A stretch of 64,000 nucleotides of DNA from Bradyrhizobium sp. LLZ17 (GTDB lineage: Bacteria > Pseudomonadota > Alphaproteobacteria > Rhizobiales > Xanthobacteraceae): contig NZ_CP165734.1 in the NCBI RefSeq assembly GCF_041200145.1, positions 6,491,001-6,555,000 of the forward strand. The letters are read 5' to 3'. This document shows, one piece after another, positions 7,137 to 16,408 of this stretch. The notes below the pieces were generated by a model. The model was not told the origin of the DNA. It made no database searches and saw only the letters and a program-made list of their open reading frames with translations. Both the position numbers and the translations under genes were made by a program. Each line of letters opens with the position of its first letter. Position 1 is the first letter of the stretch.

Positions 7137-9998
7137 ATGCTCCTGCAGGAGCTTGACGCGATCAACACCCGTCGTCGCGCCGAAGGCCTTGCAGCCGTAA
7201 ATTATGTCGACGACGACAAGCCGATCGAGACCGTCGGGCTTGCGCTTTCGGGCGGCGGCATCCGGTCCTCCGCCATTTGCCTCGGCGTGTTGCAGGCACT
7301 CAATCATCACGATCTGATCAAGCGGGTCGATTATTTGTCGACGGTTTCGGGCGGCGGTTACATCGGCTGTTCGCTCACGGCCACGATGACGAGGGCGCGT
7401 GCATTCGTCTTTGGCGGCTCTGGAGGAGGGCTTGCCAATGAAATCAGCGACACCCCCGCGGTCGGCCACATCCGCAACTATTCGAACTATCTGATCCCCG
7501 CGGGAGCGCGCGATCTCCTCACCGGAATTGCGATCGTGGTGCGCGGCCTGGTCGCCAATCTCAGTCTGACGCTTCCGGCAGTGCTCGTCGTCGCGGCCAT
7601 CACGATCGTTTCCAACGCCGCCCGATCCTCGCTGTACGTGGCAGATCTGTTCGGGTTCAGAGTCGATGACGGGCAGGCGCTCGGGTGGTTCGCCAAGCTT
7701 GGAGTTGAACTTGCTTTCATCCTCCTTGGCGTCGCCATCGCTGCTGCCGCGGTGCTGATCGGCCTCGTCTACCGCCGCATCTTCAAGGTCGAGCGCCGTG
7801 ATTTCTTTTCCTATGTGGCAGGGCTCGCATTGGCGATGGGGTTCGTGTGCACGATCGCACGCCATTTGAACGTCGAGCATTTTGCGCTCACGCTGGCCGC
7901 GGCGCTGTTCGGTCTGCTGGTGTTTTTTGCCTGGGCGTTGCTGCGATCGGTGATGCCCAGCACCAGAGGTGAATTCCGCGGCTATCCACCGACGGCTGGC
8001 GCCACATATCTCGTGCTGCTCGCCGTGATCTGCTTCTTTGAGTTCCAGCCGTTCATGATCGCCCAGATGTTCGACGTCGCCGAGGCCAACGCGGCGCAGT
8101 CGGGCGGCATCGTCGCTGGAGTGGCGGTCAGATGGATACAGTCGCTGGCCGCCGTCGCGGCGCCCGTTGCCGCGGCGGTCACGGTGTTCAGGCAGCAATT
8201 CGGCGAACTGCTGAAGGGCGCGGGAGCATCGGACCTGTCGTCGCGCATCCTTGCCTATGTGGCGAGAGCGGCCGTGTGGATCGCCGGCCTGGCTTTGCCG
8301 CTGCTGATCTGGATCGGATATCTCTATCTCTGCTACTGGGGCATCGCCAACGACAAGGTGCTGATCGCCAAGGACCGTCAATACGCGATGGCGGAGGAGT
8401 GGGGTGACAAGGCCGTGCAGCCGATGGCGGCGAAGGCTGCAACAAGTGTCACCGGCAACGTTCAATTCGACAGCGAGGCTCGAACGCTTTCGACGAATAT
8501 CAACAGCAAGGAGGACGCCAAGCCCGGCATCGCCAAACCACCCGTCAATGCGGTCTCCCACGTTCCCCAATGGCTGTACGCGATCGGCTGCTGGTGCAAG
8601 CCGGCCGAGTACAAATGGTCGAGGTACGAGTTCGGCAACAACGTCAATTGGGCGATGGCGCGTCTCTACCTCGTCGCGGCCGTGATCTTGTTTGGATTGT
8701 CCTGGATCCTCGGACCCAATGCCAACTCGCTGCACCGTCTCTACCGCGATCGCCTGAGCAAGGCCTTCCTGTTCAATCCGAGATTCTACGCCGATGGCGA
8801 ACCGGCGCCCAACGAGCCCAGCCTGGATCAGGGACGGGATTTTCTGCCGCTCGACGAGGAGAAGCTGAGCGAGCTGCTTTACCCGACGGTCTATCCCGCC
8901 GACACGGCTCCTGGCGGGCAGGCGGCAGCGGGCGTGAAATCGCCTGACCGGCTTTTGGCCTCGCCCTATCCCATCGTGAATGCCGCACTGAACATTCAAG
9001 GATCGGATTTCGCCAATCGGCGCGGCCGAAACGCCGACTTCTTCATGTTCTCGCCTTTGCATGTCGGCAGCGAGGCCACCGGCTATGCCGACACCGCGGC
9101 GTTCCCTGGTCTCGACCTTGCAACGGTGATGGCGATCTCCGGCGCTGCGGCGTCCTCGAACATGGGATCAGGCTCGATCAGGCCGCTCACGCCGACGCTG
9201 GCCTTGCTCAATGTGCGCCTCGGTTACTGGCTGAAGAATCCGCGCTACGTCTCGTCGAGCAGCAAGCCGCAGCACCACTCGACGCCGCTGTTCCTGTGGT
9301 CGGAAATCTCGGGCCGCCTCTATGAGAACGCCGACGCAGTCTATCTCACCGATGGCGGTCACATCGAGAATCTGGGCGTCTACGAATTGCTGCGCCGGCG
9401 CTGCAGGGTGATCATCGCGGTCGATGCCGAGGCCGACGCGCCGATGAACTTCACCGCGCTGGTGACCCTGCAACGATACGCACGCATCGATCTCGGGATC
9501 ATCATCGACCTGCCGTGGACGCCGATCCGCGACGCGACGCGGGAGTGGATGAAGTGCAACGCCGGCAAGCCGTCGGATCCGCCGCCGCGCGCGTCGCTTG
9601 GACCGCACGTTGCGGTCGGCACCATCGACTATGGCGGCGGCGAGACGGGGTATCTCGTCTACATCAAATCGTCGCTGAGCGGGGACGAGAACGACTACAT
9701 CCGCGACTACGCACGCCGCAACGACACGTTCCCGCACGAGACCACCGGCGACCAGTTCTTCTCCGAGGAGCAGTTCGAGGTCTACCGCGCGCTCGGCTTC
9801 CACATGACGCATGGCTTCCTCAACGAGGAGGCCGGCGCCGACGCGCTCGTCGTCAATGTCCCGGGCGAGCGCTGCGCAAGGCGAAGCTTCTGCGACCGTA
9901 AGGTGGACTCGATCCGGGCGGTCCGCCGCGCGCTGGGGCTGCCGGTCGAGGAGCCGCCGCCGGCCACCAGCGCAGTCGCGGCGCTGGATATGGGGTAG
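7137..9998 (+). CDS. Patatin-like phospholipase with multiple membrane segments
   Basis: The protein is 953 residues from this ATG. The patatin fold starts with the oxyanion loop GGGIRS (39-44) and the nucleophile Ser71 in STVSGGGYIG. It closes with the DGG motif (Asp739) in LTDGGHIENLG, giving the Ser-Asp dyad. Between these halves lie about eight hydrophobic segments (roughly 125-430 and 500-525), so a membrane region interrupts the hydrolase domain. It probably acts on lipids at the inner membrane; the substrate is unknown. The true start may be ATG 7051, which has a GGGAG Shine-Dalgarno sequence and would join this frame after restoration of one base (see findings). The in-frame codons upstream of 7137 look coding but contain no ATG, GTG or TTG. 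Confidence 0.88.
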   Translation: MLLQELDAINTRRRAEGLAAVNYVDDDKPIETVGLALSGGGIRSSAICLGVLQALNHHDLIKRVDYLSTVSGGGYIGCSLTATMTRARAFVFGGSGGGLANEISDTPAVGHIRNYSNYLIPAGARDLLTGIAIVVRGLVANLSLTLPAVLVVAAITIVSNAARSSLYVADLFGFRVDDGQALGWFAKLGVELAFILLGVAIAAAAVLIGLVYRRIFKVERRDFFSYVAGLALAMGFVCTIARHLNVEHFALTLAAALFGLLVFFAWALLRSVMPSTRGEFRGYPPTAGATYLVLLAVICFFEFQPFMIAQMFDVAEANAAQSGGIVAGVAVRWIQSLAAVAAPVAAAVTVFRQQFGELLKGAGASDLSSRILAYVARAAVWIAGLALPLLIWIGYLYLCYWGIANDKVLIAKDRQYAMAEEWGDKAVQPMAAKAATSVTGNVQFDSEARTLSTNINSKEDAKPGIAKPPVNAVSHVPQWLYAIGCWCKPAEYKWSRYEFGNNVNWAMARLYLVAAVILFGLSWILGPNANSLHRLYRDRLSKAFLFNPRFYADGEPAPNEPSLDQGRDFLPLDEEKLSELLYPTVYPADTAPGGQAAAGVKSPDRLLASPYPIVNAALNIQGSDFANRRGRNADFFMFSPLHVGSEATGYADTAAFPGLDLATVMAISGAAASSNMGSGSIRPLTPTLALLNVRLGYWLKNPRYVSSSSKPQHHSTPLFLWSEISGRLYENADAVYLTDGGHIENLGVYELLRRRCRVIIAVDAEADAPMNFTALVTLQRYARIDLGIIIDLPWTPIRDATREWMKCNAGKPSDPPPRASLGPHVAVGTIDYGGGETGYLVYIKSSLSGDENDYIRDYARRNDTFPHETTGDQFFSEEQFEVYRALGFHMTHGFLNEEAGADALVVNVPGERCARRSFCDRKVDSIRAVRRALGLPVEEPPPATSAVAALDMG

Positions 9999-10052
9999 GA
10001 CGGCGCGGGTCCAAAAGACGTAAAACATCTGTTGAACGCCCCTCTTTAAGGT

Positions 10053-10070
10053 GTTATACAAATGTATAAC
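10053..10070. promoter_or_regulatory. Perfect palindromic operator of the AbrB-Doc module
   Basis: GTTATACA-AA-TGTATAAC is an exact 8+8 inverted repeat with a two-base spacer, lying 22 bases before the chosen antitoxin start. In a GC-rich window an AT-rich perfect palindrome here is most simply an autoregulatory operator for the AbrB-type antitoxin. It also argues against the alternative ATG at 10062, which lies inside the repeat. Confidence 0.65.
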
Positions 10071-10091
10071 GTCAGTTTTGCGGGACGCGCC

Positions 10092-10316
10092 ATGAAGATC
10101 GAAATCAAGAAGATCGGCAATTCGGATGGTCTGTTGCTGCCTCGCGAGTTGATGCAGCGGCTCGATCTCAAGCGTGGGCAGCAATTGCATATCGTGGAAT
10201 TACCTGGAGGCGGTTTCCAGGCGCTGCCCTACGATCCTGACTTCGAGCGGACGATGGAAATCGCCGATGAGGTGATGGAGAAGTATCGCGACACGCTCGC
10301 CGCGCTCGCAAAATAA
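10092..10316 (+). CDS. AbrB/MazE-type antitoxin
   Basis: The 74-residue protein starts with a swapped-hairpin AbrB DNA-binding domain (IKKIGNSDGLLLPRELMQRL, residues 4-23, then RGQQLHIVEL). Its C-terminal tail, YDPDFERTMEIADEVMEKYRDTLAALAK, is shaped like the toxin-neutralising helix of antitoxins. An ATG at 10062 would add ten residues but falls within a palindromic operator, so I prefer 10092. The gene is followed after 13 bases by a Doc-type toxin gene, forming a two-gene operon. Confidence 0.85.
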   Translation: MKIEIKKIGNSDGLLLPRELMQRLDLKRGQQLHIVELPGGGFQALPYDPDFERTMEIADEVMEKYRDTLAALAK

Positions 10317-10329
10317 TCGGCATGCGCGC

Positions 10330-10725
10330 ATGAGTGAGCCTGAGGAGCCGCACTGGATCACCTACGAGCAGGCAATCGCCATTCACAGCCGACAACTCCG
10401 CCGTTTCGGCGGTGCGCCGGGACTGCGCGACGAAGGCATGTTGCGCTCGGCGTTGGAGAGGCCGATCAACAAATGGCGTTATGAGCAGGCGTCGCTCGAC
10501 GAACTCGCCGCAGCCTATGCATTCGGGCTCGCGAAAAATCATGCCTTTGTCGACGGAAACAAGCGCATCGCTTTCATGGCGATGATGGTCTTTCTGCACA
10601 AGAACGGCGTGGCCTTCGGTCCCGATCCTGCGGAAGCGACAACCATCATCCTCTCGCTTGCCGCCGGTGAAGTCAGCGAGCAGAGCCTCGGCCGCTGGAT
10701 CCGCGACAATCTGGATTCCAAATGA
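10330..10725 (+). CDS. Doc-type (death-on-curing) Fic-fold toxin
   Basis: The 131-residue protein carries the complete Fic/Doc active-site loop HAFVDGNKR (residues 73-81), matching H-x-F-x-(D/A)-G-N-K-R. The region before it (GLRDEGMLRSALERP) is also typical of Doc proteins. Doc phosphorylates elongation factor Tu and stops translation. The Lys in place of the second Gly of classical Fic enzymes (GNKR instead of GNGR) indicates kinase-type Doc rather than AMP transfer. It pairs with the upstream AbrB-type antitoxin in place of the Phd antitoxin of phage P1. Confidence 0.9.
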   Translation: MSEPEEPHWITYEQAIAIHSRQLRRFGGAPGLRDEGMLRSALERPINKWRYEQASLDELAAAYAFGLAKNHAFVDGNKRIAFMAMMVFLHKNGVAFGPDPAEATTIILSLAAGEVSEQSLGRWIRDNLDSK

Positions 10726-10821
10726 GCCGATTTGCGGGAAAACCGCGCCTCCGTGCCGTTGCCCTGCCCGAAACTTTGCGGTATCCCAACCGTGAAATTC
10801 GACTTTCGACTGGGGACATCC

Positions 10822-10974
10822 ATGGCTGACCATAGCGACGTGGCCTATACCACCGCCGACGGCAACGACTACGTTGCCCACGAGCAGACCTATGAGGGCT
10901 TCATCAAGCTCGTGAAGTACGGCACGGCTTCGGTCGCGCTCATCGTGATCCTGATGGCGATCTTCCTGACCTGA
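10822..10974 (+). CDS. aa3-type cytochrome c oxidase subunit IV (small)
   Basis: This 50-residue protein has a polar N-terminus (MADHSDVAYTTADGNDYVAHE) and one C-terminal transmembrane helix (YGTASVALIVILMAIFLT). This is the bacterial aa3 oxidase subunit IV family, a single-helix accessory subunit of the terminal oxidase. I chose ATG 10822. The same frame stays open back to 10732, but those extra 30 residues do not look conserved. It sits 137 bases before pntAA, away from the other oxidase genes. Confidence 0.85.
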   Translation: MADHSDVAYTTADGNDYVAHEQTYEGFIKLVKYGTASVALIVILMAIFLT

Positions 10975-11111
10975 TCTATCGTCTTTTGCACCGCCATTGT
11001 CGTCGGTGCTCAAAAAATCTGCATTCAAGCCGGTTCGAAAACCGGTATCCAACGTTGCGGGAGTAACGCTAAGTTCGCGTGCGCGCTTTTCCCCGCGTCG
11101 CCGGAGGGCCT

Positions 11112-12239
11112 ATGAAGATCGCCGTTGCCAAGGAAATCGACCCGTCGGAGCCGCGGGTCGCCGCTTCGCCTGATACGGTGAAGAAGTTCAAGGCGCTCGG
11201 CGCCGAGATCGCGATCGAGCCCGGCGCCGGTCTCAAGTCGGGCCTGCCCGATTCCGAATTCACGGCGGTCGGAGCCAGCGTCAGCGCGGACGCGCTGAAG
11301 GACGCCGACATCATCATCAAGGTGAAGCGCCCGGAGGCGTCCGAGCTCGCGCAGTACAAGCGCGGTGCGCTCGTCATCGCCATCATGGATCCCTACGGCA
11401 ACGAGGCCGCGCTGAAGACGATGGCCGATGCCGGCATCTCCGCCTTCGCGATGGAATTGATGCCGCGCATCACCCGCGCGCAGGTGATGGACGTGCTGTC
11501 GTCGCAGGCGAACCTCGCCGGCTACCGCGCCGTGATCGAGGGCGCCGAAGCTTTCGGCCGCGCCTTCCCGATGATGATGACCGCCGCCGGCACCATTCCG
11601 GCCGCCAAGGTCTTCGTGATGGGCGTCGGTGTGGCAGGGTTGCAGGCGATCGCGACCGCGCGGCGTCTCGGCGCCGTCGTCACCGCCACCGACGTCCGGC
11701 CCGCCACCAAGGAGCAGGTGGAATCGCTTGGCGCCAAATTCCTGGCCGTCGAGGACGAGGAGTTCAAGAACGCGCAGACCGCCGGCGGCTACGCCAAGGA
11801 AATGTCCAAGGAGTATCAGGCCAAGCAGGCCGCGCTCACCGCCGAGCACATCAAGAAGCAGGACATCGTGATCACGACGGCGCTGATCCCGGGCCGGCCC
11901 GCGCCGAAGCTGGTTTCGGCCGAGATGGTCAAGTCGATGAAGCCCGGTTCGGTGCTGGTCGATCTGGCCGTCGAGCGCGGCGGCAACGTCGAGGGCGCAA
12001 AGCCGGGCGAGGTCGCCGACGTCGATGGCATCAAGATCGTCGGCTACACCAACGTCGCCGGCCGCGTCGCGGCATCCGCATCCAGTCTCTACGCGCGCAA
12101 CCTGTTCAATTTCATCGAGACCATGGTCGACAAGGCCAACAAGTCGCTGGCGGTGAACTGGGACGACGAACTGGTCAAGGCCACCGCGCTGACCAAAGAC
12201 GGCGCCGTGATTCACCCGAACTTCCAGCCGAAAGCATAG
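11112..12239 (+). CDS. pntAA: NAD(P) transhydrogenase subunit alpha part 1
   Basis: The 375-residue soluble NAD(H)-binding component (dI) of proton-translocating transhydrogenase begins [20 protein letters not shown]. The conserved RQD-loop region and the glycine-rich NAD site [20 protein letters not shown] (about 173-192) are present. The ATG at 11112 follows GGAGGG at 11103-11108; an earlier in-frame start at 11079 lacks support. It opens the three-gene operon pntAA-pntAB-pntB, the split form found in alphaproteobacteria. The enzyme couples the proton gradient to NADPH formation. Confidence 0.96.
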   Translation: MKIAVAKEIDPSEPRVAASPDTVKKFKALGAEIAIEPGAGLKSGLPDSEFTAVGASVSADALKDADIIIKVKRPEASELAQYKRGALVIAIMDPYGNEAALKTMADAGISAFAMELMPRITRAQVMDVLSSQANLAGYRAVIEGAEAFGRAFPMMMTAAGTIPAAKVFVMGVGVAGLQAIATARRLGAVVTATDVRPATKEQVESLGAKFLAVEDEEFKNAQTAGGYAKEMSKEYQAKQAALTAEHIKKQDIVITTALIPGRPAPKLVSAEMVKSMKPGSVLVDLAVERGGNVEGAKPGEVADVDGIKIVGYTNVAGRVAASASSLYARNLFNFIETMVDKANKSLAVNWDDELVKATALTKDGAVIHPNFQPKA

Positions 12240-12249
12240 GAGAGCCGCC

Positions 12250-12567
12250 ATGGAGCACATTGCACAGGTCGTCGACCCCTTCGTCTTCCGGCTGTCGATC
12301 TTCGTCCTCGCCGTCTTCGTCGGCTATTTCGTGGTGTGGTCGGTCACGCCGGCGCTGCATACGCCGCTGATGAGCGTGACCAACGCGATCTCCTCGGTGA
12401 TCGTGGTCGGCGCGCTGCTCGCGGTCGGGGTCGGCATGATCTCGAGCGGCTCGGGGTGGGCGCGCGGCTTCGGCTTCATCGCGCTGATCTTTGCTTGCGT
12501 GAACATTTTCGGGGGCTTCCTTGTCACCCAGCGCATGCTGGCGATGTACAAGAAGAAGGCGAAGTGA
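12250..12567 (+). CDS. pntAB: NAD(P) transhydrogenase subunit alpha part 2
   Basis: This 105-residue membrane protein has three hydrophobic segments (about 12-32, 42-62 and 70-92), the short dII portion of the alpha subunit. It starts ten bases after pntAA with GGAGAG just before the ATG. It forms the proton channel together with the membrane part of PntB. Confidence 0.95.
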   Translation: MEHIAQVVDPFVFRLSIFVLAVFVGYFVVWSVTPALHTPLMSVTNAISSVIVVGALLAVGVGMISSGSGWARGFGFIALIFACVNIFGGFLVTQRMLAMYKKKAK

Positions 12568-12609
12568 GCGGCGTGCACCTCGGGGTGACGAAGACAAAGG
12601 GGACCTGAG

Positions 12610-14010
12610 ATGAACGCCAATCTGGCTGCAGTTCTGTATCTCGTGGCGGGTGTGCTGTTCATCCTGTCGCTGCGCGGGCTGTCCAGCCCCGCCTCATCGC
12701 GGCAGGGCAATTTCTTCGGCATGATCGGCATGGGAATCGCCGTCGCGACCACGCTGGCGAGCCATCCGCCGGCGGACGGCCTCGCCTGGATCCTCGTGAT
12801 CCTGGGCATCGCCATCGGCGGCAGCGTCGGCGCAGTGATCGCCCGCCGCGTGCCGATGACATCGATGCCGGAGCTGGTCGCCGCCTTCCACTCGCTGGTC
12901 GGCATGGCCGCGGTGCTGGTCGCCGCGGGGGCGTTCTACGCGCCCGAGGCGTTCGACATCGGCACACCCGGCAACATCCATGCGCAGAGCCTGGTCGAGA
13001 TGTCGCTCGGCGTCGCCATTGGCGCGCTGACCTTCACCGGCTCGGTGATCGCGTTCCTGAAGCTGTCTGCCCGCATGAGCGGCGCGCCGATCATCCTGCC
13101 ATTCCGCCACATCATCAACATCGCGCTCGCCGCCGCGCTGGTGTTCTTCATCGTCGGGCTCGTCCTGTCCGGCAGCGCGCTCGACTTCTGGCTGATCGTG
13201 ATCCTTGCGCTGGCGCTCGGCGTGCTCATGATCATCCCGATCGGCGGCGCCGACATGCCGGTCGTGATCTCGATGCTGAACTCCTATTCGGGCTGGGCGG
13301 CGGCCGGCATCGGCTTCACGCTCGGCAACTCCGCATTGATCATCACCGGCGCGCTGGTCGGCTCCTCCGGCGCGATCCTGTCCTACATCATGTGCCACGC
13401 GATGAACCGCTCCTTTATCTCGGTCATCCTCGGCGGCTTCGGCGGCGAGACCGCAGCAGCCGGCGGCGGAGCAGGCGGTGAGCAGAAGCCGGCCAAGCTC
13501 GGCTCGGCGGACGACGCCGCCTTCATCATGAAGAACGCCTCCAAGGTCATCATCGTGCCTGGTTACGGCATGGCGGTGGCGCAGGCCCAGCACGCGCTGC
13601 GCGAGATGGGCGACATCCTGAAGAAGGAAGGCGTCGAGGTGAAGTACGCGATCCACCCCGTCGCGGGCCGCATGCCCGGCCACATGAACGTGCTCCTGGC
13701 CGAAGCCAACGTGCCCTATGACGAGGTGTTCGAGCTCGAGGACATCAACTCCGAATTCGCGCAAGCCGACATCGCCTTCGTGATCGGCGCCAACGACGTC
13801 ACCAACCCGGCCGCCGAAGAGGACAAGACCTCGCCGATCTACGGCATGCCGGTGCTCCAGGTCTGGAAGGCCGGCACGGTGATGTTCATCAAGCGCTCGC
13901 TCGCCTCCGGCTATGCCGGCATCGACAATCCGCTGTTCTATCGCGACAACACTATGATGCTGCTCGGCGACGCCAAGAAGGTAACAGAGAGCATCGTCAA
14001 GGCGATGTAG
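12610..14010 (+). CDS. pntB: NAD(P) transhydrogenase subunit beta
   Basis: The 466-residue protein has about nine membrane helices (1-260) followed by the NADP-binding dIII domain. dIII starts around 295 with VIIVPGYGMAVAQAQHAL and contains VAGRMPGHMNVLLAEA and IGANDVTNPAA, the conserved NADP-contact motifs. It is the last gene of the transhydrogenase operon, 42 bases after pntAB. Confidence 0.97.
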   Translation: MNANLAAVLYLVAGVLFILSLRGLSSPASSRQGNFFGMIGMGIAVATTLASHPPADGLAWILVILGIAIGGSVGAVIARRVPMTSMPELVAAFHSLVGMAAVLVAAGAFYAPEAFDIGTPGNIHAQSLVEMSLGVAIGALTFTGSVIAFLKLSARMSGAPIILPFRHIINIALAAALVFFIVGLVLSGSALDFWLIVILALALGVLMIIPIGGADMPVVISMLNSYSGWAAAGIGFTLGNSALIITGALVGSSGAILSYIMCHAMNRSFISVILGGFGGETAAAGGGAGGEQKPAKLGSADDAAFIMKNASKVIIVPGYGMAVAQAQHALREMGDILKKEGVEVKYAIHPVAGRMPGHMNVLLAEANVPYDEVFELEDINSEFAQADIAFVIGANDVTNPAAEEDKTSPIYGMPVLQVWKAGTVMFIKRSLASGYAGIDNPLFYRDNTMMLLGDAKKVTESIVKAM

Positions 14011-14027
14011 CGCCGGAGAACCGGCGC
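14010..14027 (+). terminator. GC hairpin after pntB
   Basis: GCGCCGG-AGAA-CCGGCGC begins at the last base of the pntB stop codon. It has no T-run and lies four bases before the next ATG, so it is more likely an RNA-stabilising or attenuating hairpin than a full terminator. Confidence 0.35.
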
Positions 14028-14031
14028 GGCG

Positions 14032-14832
14032 ATGACATTCCTGAAATGGATCGCCATCCTCATTGCCGCCGGCTATCTCGCGGTGCTCGTCGTGCTCTAC
14101 GTCAAGCAGCGCGATATGCTGTTTCCGATCCCGACCGCTGATCGCACTGCGCCTGCCGCCGCGGGATTTCCGGAGGCCGAGGAGCACGTCCTTACCACAT
14201 CCGACGGCGAGAAGGTCATCGTCTGGCACGTACCGGCAAAGCCCGGCCGTCCCGTGGTGTTGTTCTTTCCAGGCAATGGCGACTTTCTCGCCGGGCGCGT
14301 CAACCGCTTCAAGGGCATCATTGCCGACGGCACCGGACTGGTGGCGCTGTCCTATCGCGGCTATGCCGGCTCGACCGGTGCGCCGAGCGAGCAGGGTCTG
14401 CTGCGGGACGGCGTGGCCGCCTACGCCTTTGCGACGGAGCGCTATGACGCAGCGCGGATCGTGGCCTGGGGCTTCTCGCTCGGGACCGGTGTCGCGGTCG
14501 CAATCGCATCCGAGCATCCGGTCGGCAAATTGATTCTGGAAGCGCCCTACACGTCGACGGTCGACGTCGCAGCGTCGCTGTTTCGCTTTGTGCCGGTGCG
14601 TCTCCTGATGCGCGATCCGTTTCACTCCGACGAGCGCATCGCGCACGTTGCGGCCCCGCTTCTGATCATGCACGGGACCAGCGATCAGGCGATCCCCATC
14701 GCGTTCGGCGAGAGATTGTTTGCGCTGGCCCGCGACCCCAAGCAGATGGTGCGGTTTCCGGGCGGGGGGCACGAAAATCTCGATGACTTTGGCGCCCTCG
14801 AGACAGCGCGGCAATTCATAAATGGCGGCTGA
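14032..14832 (+). CDS. Alpha/beta hydrolase, membrane-anchored
   Basis: The 266-residue protein begins with one hydrophobic segment (about 5-24), a signal anchor, followed by an alpha/beta hydrolase fold. The nucleophile elbow is GFSLGTG (Ser near 147), and an Asp in HGTSDQAIP and a His in GGGHENLDD complete the triad. It resembles the ABHD13/YfhR (BEM46) group of periplasm-facing hydrolases. The substrate is unknown. It lies 21 bases after pntB and may be read through from it. Confidence 0.85.
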   Translation: MTFLKWIAILIAAGYLAVLVVLYVKQRDMLFPIPTADRTAPAAAGFPEAEEHVLTTSDGEKVIVWHVPAKPGRPVVLFFPGNGDFLAGRVNRFKGIIADGTGLVALSYRGYAGSTGAPSEQGLLRDGVAAYAFATERYDAARIVAWGFSLGTGVAVAIASEHPVGKLILEAPYTSTVDVAASLFRFVPVRLLMRDPFHSDERIAHVAAPLLIMHGTSDQAIPIAFGERLFALARDPKQMVRFPGGGHENLDDFGALETARQFINGG

Positions 14833-14892
14833 GGGCTGACGGGCCCGATCTTCTCGCGCATAATCGTTGTGTCAAAGCAAGGAATCGCCCGC

Positions 14893-15990
14893 ATGAGCGC
14901 ACACGGACCGATGCCGCGGTCGTCCTGGATCTTCCCCGCGCTGGCGGTGCTGCTGTTCCTGATCGTCACCGTAACCGGCTATGGCTTTACCCTGTCGGTC
15001 GGCGGGGGCGCTTTTGCGATCGTCCTTCTGGTGATCCTGTTCGGCACCGTGTTCGCGGCCGTGCACCATTCCGAGGTGATCGCGGAGCGGATCGGCGAAC
15101 CCTTCGGCACGCTGCTGCTCACGCTGTCGGTCACCATCATCGAGGTCGCGCTGATCACCACGATCATGCTGGGCGACAAGCCGGCGCCCGAGCTCGCACG
15201 CGACACCGTGTTCGCAGTCGTCATGATCGTCTGCAACGGCCTGGTCGGCCTCTGCGTGTTCATCGGCGGCCTGCGCTACCGCGAGCAGGGTTTTCAGGTC
15301 TCGGGCGCCAACGTCTATCTCAGTGGGCTGATCGCGCTGGCGACCATCACATTGATCATGCCCAACTACACTCTGACGACGCCGGGCCCTTTCTATTCGA
15401 CGCTTCAGCTCGGCTTTGTCGATGTCGTCACGATCGTGCTGTATGGCGTTTTTCTCTATACCCAGACCGTGCTGCACAAGGACTACTTCGTTCATGGAAA
15501 AGGCGAGGGCGGGGGTGCAGAGGCGCACCTGTCGGGCAAAATGCTTGCGCTCAGCGTCGCGCTGCTGCTGATCTCGCTACTGGCCGTCGTTCTGCTTGCC
15601 AAGAAGTTCTCGCTGGTCGTCGACGCGGTCGCCGACAGGATCGGCGCTCCGCCGGCGTTTGCTGGCCTTTTGGTCGCGCTTCTGATCCTGATGCCGGAAG
15701 GCGTTTCCGCGATCGCGGCGGCTCGCAAGAACGACCTTCAGAAAAGCATCAATCTGGCGCTCGGCTCCTCGCTTGCGACCATCGGCCTGACCATCCCGGC
15801 GGTGGGGATCGCCACCTACGCGCTCAACCAGCAACTCGTCCTGGGCTTGAACCCGGCGAACACGGCACTGCTATTCCTGACATTCTTGCTGAGCATGCTG
15901 ACCTTCGGCACCGGCCGGACAAACGTGCTGTTCGGACTGGTGCATATGGTGGTATTTGCCGTCTACGTGTTCATGGTGTTCGTGCCCTAG
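14893..15990 (+). CDS. Calcium/proton antiporter, ChaA / y4hA type
   Basis: The 365-residue membrane protein has about 11 hydrophobic segments. The two cation-exchanger repeats contain LLTLSVTIIEVALI (with the acidic Glu) and LLILMPEGVSAIAAARKN, the paired motifs of the CaCA superfamily, ChaA branch. Rhizobial homologues are called ionic transporter y4hA. I chose ATG 14893, preceded by AAGGAA about eight bases upstream. A GTG at 14869 would add eight residues. Confidence 0.88.
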   Translation: MSAHGPMPRSSWIFPALAVLLFLIVTVTGYGFTLSVGGGAFAIVLLVILFGTVFAAVHHSEVIAERIGEPFGTLLLTLSVTIIEVALITTIMLGDKPAPELARDTVFAVVMIVCNGLVGLCVFIGGLRYREQGFQVSGANVYLSGLIALATITLIMPNYTLTTPGPFYSTLQLGFVDVVTIVLYGVFLYTQTVLHKDYFVHGKGEGGGAEAHLSGKMLALSVALLLISLLAVVLLAKKFSLVVDAVADRIGAPPAFAGLLVALLILMPEGVSAIAAARKNDLQKSINLALGSSLATIGLTIPAVGIATYALNQQLVLGLNPANTALLFLTFLLSMLTFGTGRTNVLFGLVHMVVFAVYVFMVFVP

Positions 15991-16001
15991 ACGAGGTTCC
16001 G

Positions 16002-16286
16002 ATGCTTGCCGCCAGGTCCGAGGTTCAGATCGACAATGAGGAGGTCCGGGTCACCGAATGGCGGCTCGCCCCGGGCAGCGCGACCGGGCACCACACCCAT
16101 GGCATGGACTATGTGATCGTTCCCGTCGTCGCCGGTGAAATGACCATCGTGGCCCCGGGCGGGGAGCGTTCCAAGGCGCAGCTTGCGGCCGGAAAGTCCT
16201 ACTTTCGCAAAGCCGGCGTCCAACATGATGTGCTTAACGAAACCTCAACCGAGATCGTGTTCCTTGAGATCGAGCTGAAGCTTTAG
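16002..16286 (+). CDS. Small cupin-domain protein
   Basis: This is a 94-residue single-domain cupin. The first motif is TGHHTHGMDYVIVPVVAGE, with the two His and one Glu metal ligands, and the second motif is KAGVQHDVLN, with the last His. It starts 11 bases after the antiporter stop and could be co-transcribed with it. No catalytic role can be assigned from sequence. Confidence 0.85.
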   Translation: MLAARSEVQIDNEEVRVTEWRLAPGSATGHHTHGMDYVIVPVVAGEMTIVAPGGERSKAQLAAGKSYFRKAGVQHDVLNETSTEIVFLEIELKL

Positions 16287-16408
16287 GTGGAGCGTTGAAG
16301 CCTTGTTAAAGCCTTGGGCAGACGTTACCGATTGCCATCGATCCGTCGCAGTTGATCCCTTACTATGCCTCAAAGTTCCCGCATCAGATCGCGCGGGGAG
16401 TGGCCGGA

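Noticed and set aside
6954-9062. Minus-strand open frame of 702 codons
   Set aside because: Antisense to the patatin gene; rich in His, Arg and Asp with no motif, the usual shadow of high-GC coding DNA.
12694-14814. Minus-strand open frame of 706 codons
   Set aside because: Antisense to pntB and the following hydrolase, both of which are certain genes; composition is shadow-like.
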